The notes under the pieces were generated by a model. That model did no database searches. It was given only the letters and a program-made list of their open reading frames with translations, and was not told the DNA's origin. Positions 1-8,154 of a stretch of 64,000 bases of DNA are shown here, in pieces; the first letter of the stretch is position 1; each line of letters opens with the position of its first letter. The stretch spans positions 1-64,000 of the forward strand of contig JAEZGH010000163.1 in the NCBI GenBank assembly GCA_023417065.1. The letters are read 5' to 3'. The translations under genes were made by a program, and so were the position numbers. This DNA comes from Bacteroidota bacterium (GTDB taxonomy: Bacteria > Bacteroidota > Bacteroidia > Cytophagales > Cyclobacteriaceae).

Positions 1-1
1 G

Positions 2-2176
2 GCTTATCCATACTCGGCCGACAAAGTGGCTGCGATCTCCAAGCGGAATGCTGTAGCCTTTCAGAAGGCCCTGGACGAAAATCAATATCAGGCCTTTAAT
101 GACTTCATCGACAAATATCCTGATGCCGAGCAGGTACCAGCAGCACGGGAAAAGTATGAGCAGCTGCTCTTCGAATACTTCACCCGCGATCAGCGGCTGG
201 AAAGCTTTGAGCTCTTTCTGCGCGATCACCCAACGACACCCTACCGCGTTCAGGCCGAGCGCAGCATCTTCCAGATCCTGACGGCGTCAGGGGAGCCCGC
301 CACATTTATTGACTTCATGGACCGCTACCCGGCCAGTCCGTTCGCCCGGATCGCCGGCGATATCTTGTTTCATATTGCCGCCGAAGATCCCGCTTCAACC
401 AGATTTCCTGTTGAACATCTGAGCGACTCGCTTCGAACGATAGCCGCCGCTGAAAAAGATTACCTCGTACCTTTTCTTAGTAAAGGCCGGTTCGGATTTA
501 TGAACGCCGCCGGCGCAGAGATTATTCCTCCCGCAGAAGAGGATATCGGCGAAGAGTACCTTTGTGGCAATATCGCCGAGGACGTATTAATCCTGGGTGA
601 TAAAATGGTTTCCGGATCCGGAACTACAATATGGTCTGGGGCACCAATATCTTCTGTCGACGATCTCGGTTTTGGCTTTCTGATCCTTGAGACCGACCGC
701 GGCGCAGAAGTTATCCACAAAAGTGGTTTTGCTCCCCTCGGATTTTCTGTTGAGGATGCCAAAATCATAAATGGAAAGGTTATCGCTGCAAAGCTCCGCG
801 ACAAATGGGGATTGTTCACCCTCACCGGCAGGAAACTCGTAGACATCGAGTACGAATCGATCACCATCGTCCATCATGATGTGCTCGCTTTTCAACGTAG
901 CGATCAAATCCGGTTGTCGAGCATCCCGCGGCTTGTCCGCCAAACGAAGACCAATACATTTACTGAAACGGTGCACGAGGTTAAACGAATGGGTGACTAC
1001 GTTTGGGTACGCAAAGATTCAGCTGAAGCACTTCTCACATCAGACCTCGAACCTCTCGTACCTGCTACCCGTCAGTCGCTGAATGCAACATTCTTCGGCG
1101 CAGTATCACACACGCCTTCCGGATACATGATGTATAACAGACTTGGCGAACGCTCCGAATATTTCTCTCAGTTGCTCATCGCTGATCCCTGGGTTGGCGG
1201 GCGCACGGAAGAAGGATGGGTATTGTATGATCCGGCGCAGCGTATCTACAAATCGGTACCTTATGACACATTACACACTTACGGTCCTTTTGCAATCGGG
1301 TTTAAGTCAGATACCATTGATGTTCACTTCTTCAGGAAACCGAATCATTCATTAATACTTCCGGCTCCCGGCAGGATTGAATTCCTGGCAGGGAAGGATA
1401 GTTTAGCCTTCCTTCTTCTGGAAAAGGATAAGAAAGTCACCGTAATCGATGGAACGGGCGTCTCGTTGTTTCAGGGGAATTTTGAAAAGGTTCAGTATGT
1501 CGGAGAAGGCCTTTTCTCCGTGAGTCGCAAAGAGAAAAAGGGACTCGTCGATATGACGGGAAAGACTGTACTGCCAATTGAATTCGACGCTATCGGGACC
1601 GCTGCAAATGGAAATATCAGCCTGTTGAAGGCAATGAAATTTGGGTTGTATGACATCGAAAAGAAGCGACTCATAAAGCCTGCTTCCGAGAAGAACGTGA
1701 CGCGGTTTAATGAAAATCTTTATACATCTTTTCGCAATGGTTTTCTCGGCTTTATCGACGCCGATAACAAACCTGTAAGTGAGTTTATCTTCAATGAGAT
1801 CCTGCCATGGAATGATTCAATTGCACTGGTGAAACACGACGGCGCGTATCATCTCTACAACGTGTTCAGTCGTCAGTATGAAATCACCGGCATCAGAAAG
1901 TTCAGGGCTGTACGGGATATGCCGTCGGAAAAAGAATACATACTTTTTCTGAAAGATCAGGCCGGCGTGATCAACAGCAGGCGTGGAATTGTCATTCCGC
2001 TTAATTTCAGCGATGTTGTTAATGTCGGATCCGCCGAAAGGCCATTATACTTCACGGAAAAACACGTCAGGGAGGCGTTACTGTTTGTCGTTATTTACTA
2101 TGACGGCAACGGCAACTTCCTGCGTCGGGAAGTATATGAACCGGAAGAATATGAACGCATCTATTGCAGCGACTAA
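2..2176 (+). CDS. WG-repeat protein with helical N-terminal repeats (5' end missing)
   Basis: The frame is open to the left edge, so the N-terminus lies outside the window; a GTG at 26 is probably internal. About the first 130 visible residues form helical repeats with a recurring D-x-Y/H-P spacing (DFIDKYPDAEQVP, LFLRDHPTTPY, DFMDRYPASPF), like TPR/YfiO-type repeats. The rest carries WG-type beta repeats, for example DKWGLFTLTGRKLVDIEYES, KKGLVDMTGKTVLPIEFD and KFGLYDIEKKRLIKP. WG repeats are a structural family without a single function, so no activity is assigned. Any signal peptide would be upstream of the window. The gene ends at TAA 2174-2176, 69 bp before the PafA-type gene on the same strand. 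Family assignment is good; function is unknown. Confidence 0.8.
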   Translation, partial: AYPYSADKVAAISKRNAVAFQKALDENQYQAFNDFIDKYPDAEQVPAAREKYEQLLFEYFTRDQRLESFELFLRDHPTTPYRVQAERSIFQILTASGEPATFIDFMDRYPASPFARIAGDILFHIAAEDPASTRFPVEHLSDSLRTIAAAEKDYLVPFLSKGRFGFMNAAGAEIIPPAEEDIGEEYLCGNIAEDVLILGDKMVSGSGTTIWSGAPISSVDDLGFGFLILETDRGAEVIHKSGFAPLGFSVEDAKIINGKVIAAKLRDKWGLFTLTGRKLVDIEYESITIVHHDVLAFQRSDQIRLSSIPRLVRQTKTNTFTETVHEVKRMGDYVWVRKDSAEALLTSDLEPLVPATRQSLNATFFGAVSHTPSGYMMYNRLGERSEYFSQLLIADPWVGGRTEEGWVLYDPAQRIYKSVPYDTLHTYGPFAIGFKSDTIDVHFFRKPNHSLILPAPGRIEFLAGKDSLAFLLLEKDKKVTVIDGTGVSLFQGNFEKVQYVGEGLFSVSRKEKKGLVDMTGKTVLPIEFDAIGTAANGNISLLKAMKFGLYDIEKKRLIKPASEKNVTRFNENLYTSFRNGFLGFIDADNKPVSEFIFNEILPWNDSIALVKHDGAYHLYNVFSRQYEITGIRKFRAVRDMPSEKEYILFLKDQAGVINSRRGIVIPLNFSDVVNVGSAERPLYFTEKHVREALLFVVIYYDGNGNFLRREVYEPEEYERIYCSD

Positions 2177-2232
2177 TACCCGAGTTGTCCAATCTTTTGA
2201 TAAGAATCATATCTATAAATTAAGGTATTCTG

Positions 2233-2240
2233 TACCTTTG
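2233..2240 (+). promoter_or_regulatory. TAnnTTTG-type promoter box before pafA
   Basis: TACCTTTG matches the Bacteroidota -7 consensus exactly and ends only 5 nt before the ATG at 2246. No TTTG-like box lies 19-21 nt upstream; the nearest TTTG is at 2196-2199. If it is used, the transcript would be leaderless or nearly so. Confidence 0.35.
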
Positions 2241-2245
2241 CGCCC

Positions 2246-3904
2246 ATGAGACCATTAACCTATTCCCTTCTGATTGTTCTCTCGCTTACTTTTTCTAAAG
2301 TAAATGCACAAAACACACAAACCGTAGATCGTCCTAAACTCGTCGTCGGAATCGTTGTCGATCAGATGCGTCACGAATATTTGTACAGATTCTATGATAA
2401 GTTCGGCTCCGACGGCTTCAAACGCCTCATGGGTGAAGGCTTCGTAATCAAGAACGGTCATTACAATTATGCACCGACGTATACAGGTCCCGGACACGCT
2501 TCAGTATATACCGGTACAACGCCTGCGATACACGGAATAATCGGAAACGACTTTTATGATAAGGGACTTAAGAAGATGGTTAACTGCGTTGGAGATCCCT
2601 CGCAGACCGCTGTGGGGGGGCTTGCCAAGTACGGACAGGTTTCTCCCTTCAGAATGCTCAGTACGACGATTACCGATGAATTGAAACTTGCCACGAACAG
2701 GACAGCCAAAGTGATCGGAGTTTCGATGAAGGACAGGGGGGCCGCATTGCCTGCAGGCCACATGGCCGACGCAGCGTACTGGTACGACAAGTCCAGCGGT
2801 AACTTTATCACGAGTACCTACTACATGAAAGAACTCCCCGCATGGGTGAAGCAATTTAATAGTAAGAATCTCGCCAATATTTACCTGCAGCAGGAATGGA
2901 AGCCATTGCTTCCGCTGGAGAAGTACACGGAAAGCGGACCCGATGCATCCCCTTATGAGCGCAAGTTCAAAGGAAAGGAGACTACAACTTTTCCTTACAA
3001 CTTGCCAGCTATGCGTAAGGATAACGGCGACTTCGATCTGTTGGCATACACGCCGTTTGCAAATGATTACGTCACGGAATTTGCCAAAGCTGCCCTTGTA
3101 AATGAAAAAATGGGTAAAGATGCGATCCCTGATTTCCTTTGTATTTCATACAGTACAACGGATATCCTCGGCCATGCCATGGGACCGCGTTCTGTAGAAG
3201 TTCAGGATTTGTATCTGCGTCTTGACAAAAACATTGCTGACCTGCTGAAGACCCTTGATAAAGAAGTCGGTGCAGGTAACTATACGTTATTTCTTACGGC
3301 GGATCACGCCGTAGGTGAAAACTCACAATTTCTGAAAGACCAGGGCGTTCCCGGTGGTCACTTCAGTCCTAACAGGGCTGAAGCCATGCTTCGCGAGTTT
3401 CTCGAAGGATACTTCCCGGGGAAAAACCTCATTGAGAATGTTAGTAACGACCAGATCTTCCTGAATCATGAAGCGTTTCAGGGAGCACCGAAGACATCGG
3501 GTCTTGACTTTTTCATCGTTGCCGAACTCATTGGCAAATACCTGATGACCATGGATGGAGTTGCCAACTATTTCACAGAAGGTGTACTGCGTCAGGGAGC
3601 ATTTGACGAGGGAGGAGTGAAGGGAATGATCATTCGCGGTTATCATCCCAAACGTTCGGGCGATGTCGTTTTTGTCCTTGAACCCGGATGGATGGATGCA
3701 TGGGCTGTGCAGGGCACGACACATGGTTCGCCGTATGCTTACGACACAAACGTGCCAATCCTGTTCTATGGCAAAGGCGTCAAAAAGGGTGAGTCCACAC
3801 GGCGTTACTCGATCACGGACATCAGCCCTACGCTCTCGATGATTCTTAATATTACAATCCCCAGCGGGGCAATTGGAAACCCCGTATCGGAGCTGATTGA
3901 ATAA
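2246..3904 (+). CDS. pafA: PafA-type alkaline phosphatase (AP superfamily), exported
   Basis: 552 aa with a signal peptide (MRPLTYSLLIVLSLTFSKVNAQ). The alkaline phosphatase/nucleotide pyrophosphatase fold is indicated by metal-ligand motifs: VGIVVDQM (Asp39), TTDILGHAMG, LTADHAVG and GTTHGSPYAYD. The nucleophile is Thr80 in PTYTGPGHAS. Asn101 lies 21 residues later, and Lys162/Arg164 (SMKDRGAAL) match the catalytic Asn, Lys and Arg of the phosphate-irrepressible PafA monoesterases known from Flavobacteriia. The inferred role is periplasmic or surface release of phosphate from organic phosphomonoesters. No phosphate-regulation genes are adjacent. It converges with the methyltransferase downstream with only 23 bp between them. 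A phosphodiesterase is less likely because Lys162 and Arg164, the monoesterase signature, are both present. Confidence 0.88.
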   Translation: MRPLTYSLLIVLSLTFSKVNAQNTQTVDRPKLVVGIVVDQMRHEYLYRFYDKFGSDGFKRLMGEGFVIKNGHYNYAPTYTGPGHASVYTGTTPAIHGIIGNDFYDKGLKKMVNCVGDPSQTAVGGLAKYGQVSPFRMLSTTITDELKLATNRTAKVIGVSMKDRGAALPAGHMADAAYWYDKSSGNFITSTYYMKELPAWVKQFNSKNLANIYLQQEWKPLLPLEKYTESGPDASPYERKFKGKETTTFPYNLPAMRKDNGDFDLLAYTPFANDYVTEFAKAALVNEKMGKDAIPDFLCISYSTTDILGHAMGPRSVEVQDLYLRLDKNIADLLKTLDKEVGAGNYTLFLTADHAVGENSQFLKDQGVPGGHFSPNRAEAMLREFLEGYFPGKNLIENVSNDQIFLNHEAFQGAPKTSGLDFFIVAELIGKYLMTMDGVANYFTEGVLRQGAFDEGGVKGMIIRGYHPKRSGDVVFVLEPGWMDAWAVQGTTHGSPYAYDTNVPILFYGKGVKKGESTRRYSITDISPTLSMILNITIPSGAIGNPVSELIE

Positions 3905-3927
3905 TCGTCTGCTGAAGACACCAACCC

Positions 3928-4674
3928 TTATCTGGCAGGAAACCCAAGCTTCAAAAAGATGGGGAATTTCACAGGAAGGGTTCTGTCTTTTGGCCAACAC
4001 ATAGCGAGCTTTTCTTCCAGGGTGGCAAGTGGGTTTTCACGCTTTTCCTTTATATATGCCTGCGTCGCAGACCAGCTTTTGAGATACCCAAGGAGGTGAT
4101 CCAGTGTCCAGTTTGTTTCAATAAAGAACTCCGGCGTTTCGATAAGCTCAAACGGAAATCGGAATGAGCTGTACTCATTTTCAATCAGCCTTCGAGCAGG
4201 GTCCCAGTAGGGACCAACGACGTTGTGGTAGTAATCCATAACCACTTCATCAACTTTGTCGTTGACCTGCAGGTGAGTATAACCCCACGCAGCGAAAACG
4301 CCTTCAGTTCGGCTCACGCGTTTCACTTCCTTGAAAAACGCGTCAGGCTGAAACCAATGCAAGGCCTGGCCCACCGTAATGAGGTCAAAATGCCGATCAG
4401 GAAACGATGTCTCTTCAGCAGCCCCAACACCAAATTCTACGTTGGCGATCTGTGGGGCCTGACTTAGCTGCTGCTGACTGATGTCGGTGGCGATTACCGA
4501 ATCAAAAGTCGACGCAAGTCTCCGCGCAACCTGTCCATTCCCCGTGGCGCAATCCCACGCCCTTTGTCGTTGCCTGCAGAAGGAGAGTACAAATTCGTAT
4601 AATGATTCAGGGTACGTCGGACGGAAGCTGGCGTAGATTTTCGAATGTTGAGAAAAGAGGTCTTTCTTTTCCAT
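3928..4674 (-). CDS. class I SAM-dependent methyltransferase
   Basis: 248 aa. The SAM-binding motif I is AWDCATGNGQVARRL (about residues 38-52), followed by the acidic loop VIATDISQQQL, motif II region FDLITVGQALHWF and VKRVSRTEGVFAAWGY. The HWF after motif II and the overall length fit the trans-aconitate/CRG1-like small-molecule methyltransferase group. The substrate cannot be read from sequence. Starts MEKKDLFSQHSKIYASFRP, and the YASFRPTYP segment is typical of the N-terminus in this group. It is transcribed away from aspS, on the same strand and behind a terminator, so it is probably not co-transcribed with aspS. Confidence 0.8.
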   Translation of the reverse strand: MEKKDLFSQHSKIYASFRPTYPESLYEFVLSFCRQRQRAWDCATGNGQVARRLASTFDSVIATDISQQQLSQAPQIANVEFGVGAAEETSFPDRHFDLITVGQALHWFQPDAFFKEVKRVSRTEGVFAAWGYTHLQVNDKVDEVVMDYYHNVVGPYWDPARRLIENEYSSFRFPFELIETPEFFIETNWTLDHLLGYLKSWSATQAYIKEKRENPLATLEEKLAMCWPKDRTLPVKFPIFLKLGFPAR

Positions 4675-4700
4675 ATGGATAAGTTACACAACAGTGTTAA

Positions 4701-4730
4701 AATAAAAAAGACCGGTACTAAGCCGGCCTT
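4701..4730 (-). terminator. intrinsic terminator of aspS
   Basis: On the minus strand an 8-bp stem (AAGGCCGG with CCGGTCTT, one G-U) closes a 7-nt loop at 4708-4730 and is followed by a T-rich tract (4701-4707). It lies 20 bp beyond the aspS stop. Confidence 0.75.
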
Positions 4731-4749
4731 CTGTATTGTTGGTGAACGT

Positions 4750-6498
4750 TTATGACTTAATCGTCAGCGCGAGTTCATTGAGTTGTTCGCCGGATATTGT
4801 TGAAGGCGAATCAATCATCACGTCGCGTCCTGCATTGTTTTTCGGGAATGCGATGAAGTCGCGAATGGAGTCGACGCCTCCGAAGATTGCACAAAGTCGG
4901 TCGAAGCCGAACGCAATACCTCCGTGCGGAGGTGCGCCGAATTCAAAAGCCTCCATCAGGAAGCCAAACTGTTTCTTCGCTTCCTCTTCGGTAAAGCCGA
5001 GGTGACTGAACATCATCTGTTGTGTCGGACGATCGTGAATCCTGATTGATCCACCGCCCACTTCCGTACCGTTGATTACCATGTCATAGGCATTTGCACG
5101 CACCTTGCCTGGGTCGGTATCGAGAAGTTTTATGTCTTCCGGCTTCGGAGACGTGAACGGATGGTGCATCGCGTGATAACGTTTTGTTTCTTCGTTCCAC
5201 TCGAGTAACGGGAAGTCGAGTACCCACAGAGCGGAAAACTTGCTCTTGTCGCGAAGGCCAAGTTTCTCACCCATGAGCAAACGGAGTTCATTCAGTTGCT
5301 TGCGGGTTGCATAGGCTTCGCCGGCAAGTAGCAGGATCAGATCGCCGGGCTGTGCGTTGAATTTCTCAGCCCAGGCGCGGAGATCGTCTGCGGAATAAAA
5401 TTTATCCACCGAAGACTTGAACGATCCGTCGGCCTTATACTGAACATACACAAGTCCTTTAGCGCCTATCTGCGGACGCTTCACAAACTCAGTGAGCTCA
5501 TCGATTTGTTTTCGTGTATAATCAGCACAACCTTTCGCGGCGATGCCGACGACCAGTTCCGCGCTTTCAAATACGGGGAAGCCTTTGCCTTTCGTAAGTT
5601 CGGTGATCTCCGTGAATTCCATGGCAAAGCGTGTATCGGGCTTATCAGATCCGAAGCGCCTCATAGCGTCTTCATATTTCATGCGGGGAACTTCCGGCAG
5701 ATCGATACCTTTCACCGTCTTGAACAGGTGGCGGATAAGTCCTTCAAAAGTGTTGAGAATGTCTTCCTGTGTGATGAAGGACATTTCGCAGTCTATCTGC
5801 GTGAACTCAGGTTGTCTGTCGGCACGAAGGTCTTCGTCGCGGAAGCATTTCACAATCTGATAGTAGCGGTCGAAGCCCGACACCATCAGCAGCTGCTTAA
5901 AGGTTTGAGGTGACTGCGGCAGGGCATAGAACTCGCCGTGGTGAATCCTTGAGGGGACCACAAAGTCGCGGGCACCTTCCGGAGTCGACTTGATCAGCAC
6001 TGGAGTTTCCACCTCGATGAAGTTTTGGCCATCGAGATAAAGGCGTGTTTGCTGCGCCATTTTGTGGCGGAGCATCAGGTTTTCGCGTACCGGATTTCTG
6101 CGCAGATCCAGGTAGCGGTATTTCATACGCAGCTCGTCGCCGCCATCGGAATCGTCTTCAATGGTGAACGGCGGAGTTTTGGCTGTATTGAGAATTGTCA
6201 GCTTGCTGACTTTGACTTCAATTTCTCCGGTAGGAATCCGGTCGTTCTTTGAGATTCGCTCGACGACCGTTCCCTCAGCCTGGATGACGAATTCCCGTCC
6301 CAGGGTGCGGGCCGTATCGAGAAGCGACTTTTCGGTTTTGCCTTCTTCAAAAAACAACTGGGTCACGCCATAGCGGTCGCGCAAATCGATCCAGAGAACA
6401 CTTCCCTTGTCGCGCACCCGTTGTACCCATCCGGCCAGAGTGACCTGTTTATTCACATCGGAGATCCTTAGTTCTCCACATGTTTGAGTTCTTAACAT
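4750..6498 (-). CDS. aspS: aspartate--tRNA ligase
   Basis: 582 aa, the usual length for the bacterial-type enzyme (about 590). It charges tRNA-Asp with aspartate in the cytoplasm. Domains in order: N-terminal OB-fold anticodon-binding domain (VTLAGWVQRVRDKG to about residue 110), class II catalytic core with motif 2 (CFRDEDLRADRQPEFTQID), the bacterial GAD insertion (about residues 280-410) and motif 3 (GAPPHGGIAFGFDRL). Start MLRTQTCGELRISDVNKQVT is typical. It cannot be told from sequence alone whether it is discriminating or also charges tRNA-Asn. Divergent from the small exported protein gene, with an 81-bp intergenic region carrying a perfect palindrome. Confidence 0.97.
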   Translation of the reverse strand: MLRTQTCGELRISDVNKQVTLAGWVQRVRDKGSVLWIDLRDRYGVTQLFFEEGKTEKSLLDTARTLGREFVIQAEGTVVERISKNDRIPTGEIEVKVSKLTILNTAKTPPFTIEDDSDGGDELRMKYRYLDLRRNPVRENLMLRHKMAQQTRLYLDGQNFIEVETPVLIKSTPEGARDFVVPSRIHHGEFYALPQSPQTFKQLLMVSGFDRYYQIVKCFRDEDLRADRQPEFTQIDCEMSFITQEDILNTFEGLIRHLFKTVKGIDLPEVPRMKYEDAMRRFGSDKPDTRFAMEFTEITELTKGKGFPVFESAELVVGIAAKGCADYTRKQIDELTEFVKRPQIGAKGLVYVQYKADGSFKSSVDKFYSADDLRAWAEKFNAQPGDLILLLAGEAYATRKQLNELRLLMGEKLGLRDKSKFSALWVLDFPLLEWNEETKRYHAMHHPFTSPKPEDIKLLDTDPGKVRANAYDMVINGTEVGGGSIRIHDRPTQQMMFSHLGFTEEEAKKQFGFLMEAFEFGAPPHGGIAFGFDRLCAIFGGVDSIRDFIAFPKNNAGRDVMIDSPSTISGEQLNELALTIKS

Positions 6499-6525
6499 GG
6501 CAGATTATATTATTTTTGCACCTCG

Positions 6526-6539
6526 TCCGTTTTAACGGA
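6526..6539. repeat. 14-bp palindrome between divergent aspS and exported protein gene
   Basis: TCCGTTTTAACGGA consists of two 6-nt arms (TCCGTT and AACGGA) around TT. It sits mid-way in the divergent intergenic region, where an operator would be expected. No regulator is known for it. Confidence 0.5.
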
Positions 6540-6579
6540 TAAGGCGCGAATTTAACAATACTTTGCCTCCGATTGTGAT

Positions 6580-7155
6580 ATGCTAAAAATTAAAAGTAAG
6601 GCGTTGGCCCCCATTGTATTAGTCGTTATAGCCTGCCTCGTGTGGACCGGATTTCAGAAGCGTAAACTCGTGAGAATCAAAGTCAACGACAGGATTTCGG
6701 CCGTGATCCCAAGCGACTGGATGCCGATGGATGCAATGGACTTCACGCAACGCTATCCCTCTGTCCGTGCGCCGCTTGCAGCCTATACAGATATGGAGCG
6801 CCTGGTTGATTTCAGCGTGAACGTCTCGGCAACCCAGTGGCCTGATGGCAACCTCGAAATGTCGAAGCGCTTCTTCAAAGCCAGCATTCTCAATATGTTC
6901 GACCGTGTTGAAATGATCGACGAGGGCTACAACGAGTTTGGTAAGGAAAAGCTGATTTTCTTTGAATTCGAATCCCGTGTGGAAGGCGAACGCGGATCCG
7001 AAAGTCATCGCCAGCCTGTGCTGAAGTACACATACATTCAATATTGGGTTCGCCCTGATCAAACGCTGGTATTCACATTCAATGCACCCCGCCGCCTGAA
7101 AGATGACTGGCAGGAAACCGCGCGGGAAATAATGACCTCTTTGAAATTAAAGTAA
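6580..7155 (+). CDS. unrecognised membrane-anchored or exported protein
   Basis: 191 aa. The N-terminus has a short basic segment and a hydrophobic helix (LAPIVLVVIACLVWTGF, about residues 8-24) acting as a signal peptide or anchor; the rest is a soluble alpha/beta domain. Motifs such as VNDRISAVIPSDWMPM and YIQYWVRPDQTLVFTFNAP resemble the PsbP-like/DUF1795 type of small exported proteins that begin with 'hydrophobic-P-x-x-W', but this is only a loose resemblance. No catalytic signature is visible. It is followed on the same strand by tadA after 28 bp. A real gene by codon pattern and context; function unknown. Confidence 0.7.
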   Translation: MLKIKSKALAPIVLVVIACLVWTGFQKRKLVRIKVNDRISAVIPSDWMPMDAMDFTQRYPSVRAPLAAYTDMERLVDFSVNVSATQWPDGNLEMSKRFFKASILNMFDRVEMIDEGYNEFGKEKLIFFEFESRVEGERGSESHRQPVLKYTYIQYWVRPDQTLVFTFNAPRRLKDDWQETAREIMTSLKLK

Positions 7156-7163
7156 TACCTTTG
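7156..7163 (+). promoter_or_regulatory. TAnnTTTG-type box before tadA
   Basis: TACCTTTG immediately follows the stop of the preceding gene and ends 20 nt before the tadA ATG. No good TTTG box is seen 19-21 nt upstream (AATG only), so the assignment rests on the -7 box alone. Confidence 0.35.
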
Positions 7164-7183
7164 GCCGGGGTTGTCAGTTTGTA

Positions 7184-7633
7184 ATGGAGTTATTCACCGA
7201 CGAGTATTTTATGCGGGAGGCGCTTAAGGAAGCGCAAAAGGCACTGGATATCAGCGAAGTTCCCGTCGGCGCCGTGGTTGTCTGCAGAAACCGTGTAATT
7301 GCCCGGGCGCATAATCAAACCGAAAAACTAACCGATGCCACCGCTCATGCTGAGATGCTCGCCATCACGGCAGCCGCAAACCACCTGGGGTCAAAGTACC
7401 TGAATGAATGCGCGTTGTACGTTACGCTCGAACCGTGCGTGATGTGCGCGGGGGCCTTGCATTGGGTTCAGCTGCAAAAGCTCGTCTTTGGAGCACACGA
7501 TGTTCAACGCGGATACAGTCTGGTCAAATCGCCACTTCTCCACCCAAAGACGGAAGTGATCACGGGTGTGATGGCACCAGAGAGTAAGCAGCTGATTGAT
7601 ACTTTCTTCAAGTCACTGCGCAACCGCAAATAA
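7184..7633 (+). CDS. tadA: tRNA-specific adenosine deaminase
   Basis: 149 aa, a full-length TadA. It deaminates A34 of tRNA-Arg(ACG) to inosine. The zinc site is visible: HAE at residues 55-57 (TAHAEML) with the proton-shuttle Glu57, and PCVMC with Cys85 and Cys88 (LEPCVMCAGAL). The substrate-loop residues EVPVGAVVV and AHNQTE are conserved. The closest alternatives, guanine deaminase and free cytidine deaminase, do not combine NQTE with this short length. It is followed 29 bp later by the DUF3127 gene on the same strand. Confidence 0.93.
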   Translation: MELFTDEYFMREALKEAQKALDISEVPVGAVVVCRNRVIARAHNQTEKLTDATAHAEMLAITAAANHLGSKYLNECALYVTLEPCVMCAGALHWVQLQKLVFGAHDVQRGYSLVKSPLLHPKTEVITGVMAPESKQLIDTFFKSLRNRK

Positions 7634-7662
7634 TCTCTAAGAAGAATCTGAAATCACTATAC

Positions 7663-8007
7663 ATGGAACTAAAAGGAAAAGTAATTCAGTTGTTACCCAT
7701 GCAGACAGGAATGGGAAAAAAGGGCGCCTGGAAGAAACAGGAATTTATTCTTGAAACACAAGCCCAGTTTCCCAAGAAGGTTTGTCTTTCGCTGTGGGGC
7801 GACAAGGTTGATCAATATAAGCTTTCGGTAGGAGATGAGCTCAATGTAGCTGTTGATCTGGAAAGCAGAGAATACAATGGTCGTTGGTATACTGAGGCGC
7901 GTGCCTGGAAAATCGACAAGACCAGCCAACAATTTGATGCGCCTCCTCCGGGCGATGAACCTTTTTATCCGCAGCAGTCGTCTTCGGACGACGACATGCC
8001 GTTCTAG
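7663..8007 (+). CDS. DUF3127 OB-fold protein with an SSB-like acidic tip
   Basis: 114 aa. Residues 1-85 match the small DUF3127 family, an OB-fold-like domain common in Bacteroidota (MELKGKVIQLLP, KQEFILETQAQFPKKVCLSLWG, YNGRWYTEARAWKI). A proline/serine-rich linker follows, ending in SSSDDDMPF. That tip closely resembles the C-terminal peptide of bacterial single-stranded-DNA-binding protein (DDDIPF), which docks RecQ, PriA, RecO, exonuclease I and others. The family is inferred, not proven, to bind nucleic acid; recruitment of genome-maintenance proteins is inference from the tip. Preceded by tadA and followed by sodA behind a separate promoter. Confidence 0.85.
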   Translation: MELKGKVIQLLPMQTGMGKKGAWKKQEFILETQAQFPKKVCLSLWGDKVDQYKLSVGDELNVAVDLESREYNGRWYTEARAWKIDKTSQQFDAPPPGDEPFYPQQSSSDDDMPF

Positions 8008-8046
8008 GCAAATTTCGATGTGTGGCATAACTTTAAATAGAAAATT

Positions 8047-8082
8047 GGAGCCAATGTTACATCAAATTGTATATTTGGCTCC
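8047..8082. repeat. inverted repeat over the superoxide dismutase promoter
   Basis: Perfect 8-nt arms GGAGCCAA (8047-8054) and TTGGCTCC (8075-8082) flank 20 nt. The right arm overlaps the candidate -7 box at 8070-8077. It could be an operator or an RNA hairpin; there is no T-run to make it a terminator. Confidence 0.5.
8070..8077 (+). promoter_or_regulatory. candidate promoter of superoxide dismutase
   Basis: TATATTTG matches TAnnTTTG exactly. An ATTG at 8044-8047 lies 22 nt upstream as a weak -33 box. Use would give a 5' leader of about 70 nt. Confidence 0.45.
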
Positions 8083-8154
8083 CTGCCACCGGATCATGTA
8101 GAATTGGTTCTAACCGTGCAGGAACATTTGTTTAACCCGTAAAACAATTTCATT

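Noticed and set aside
3323..4000. Long antisense frame (about 225 codons) under the pafA 3' end
   Set aside because: It lies entirely opposite clear phosphatase coding sequence and overlaps the methyltransferase end; its translation has Cys/His-rich shadow composition.
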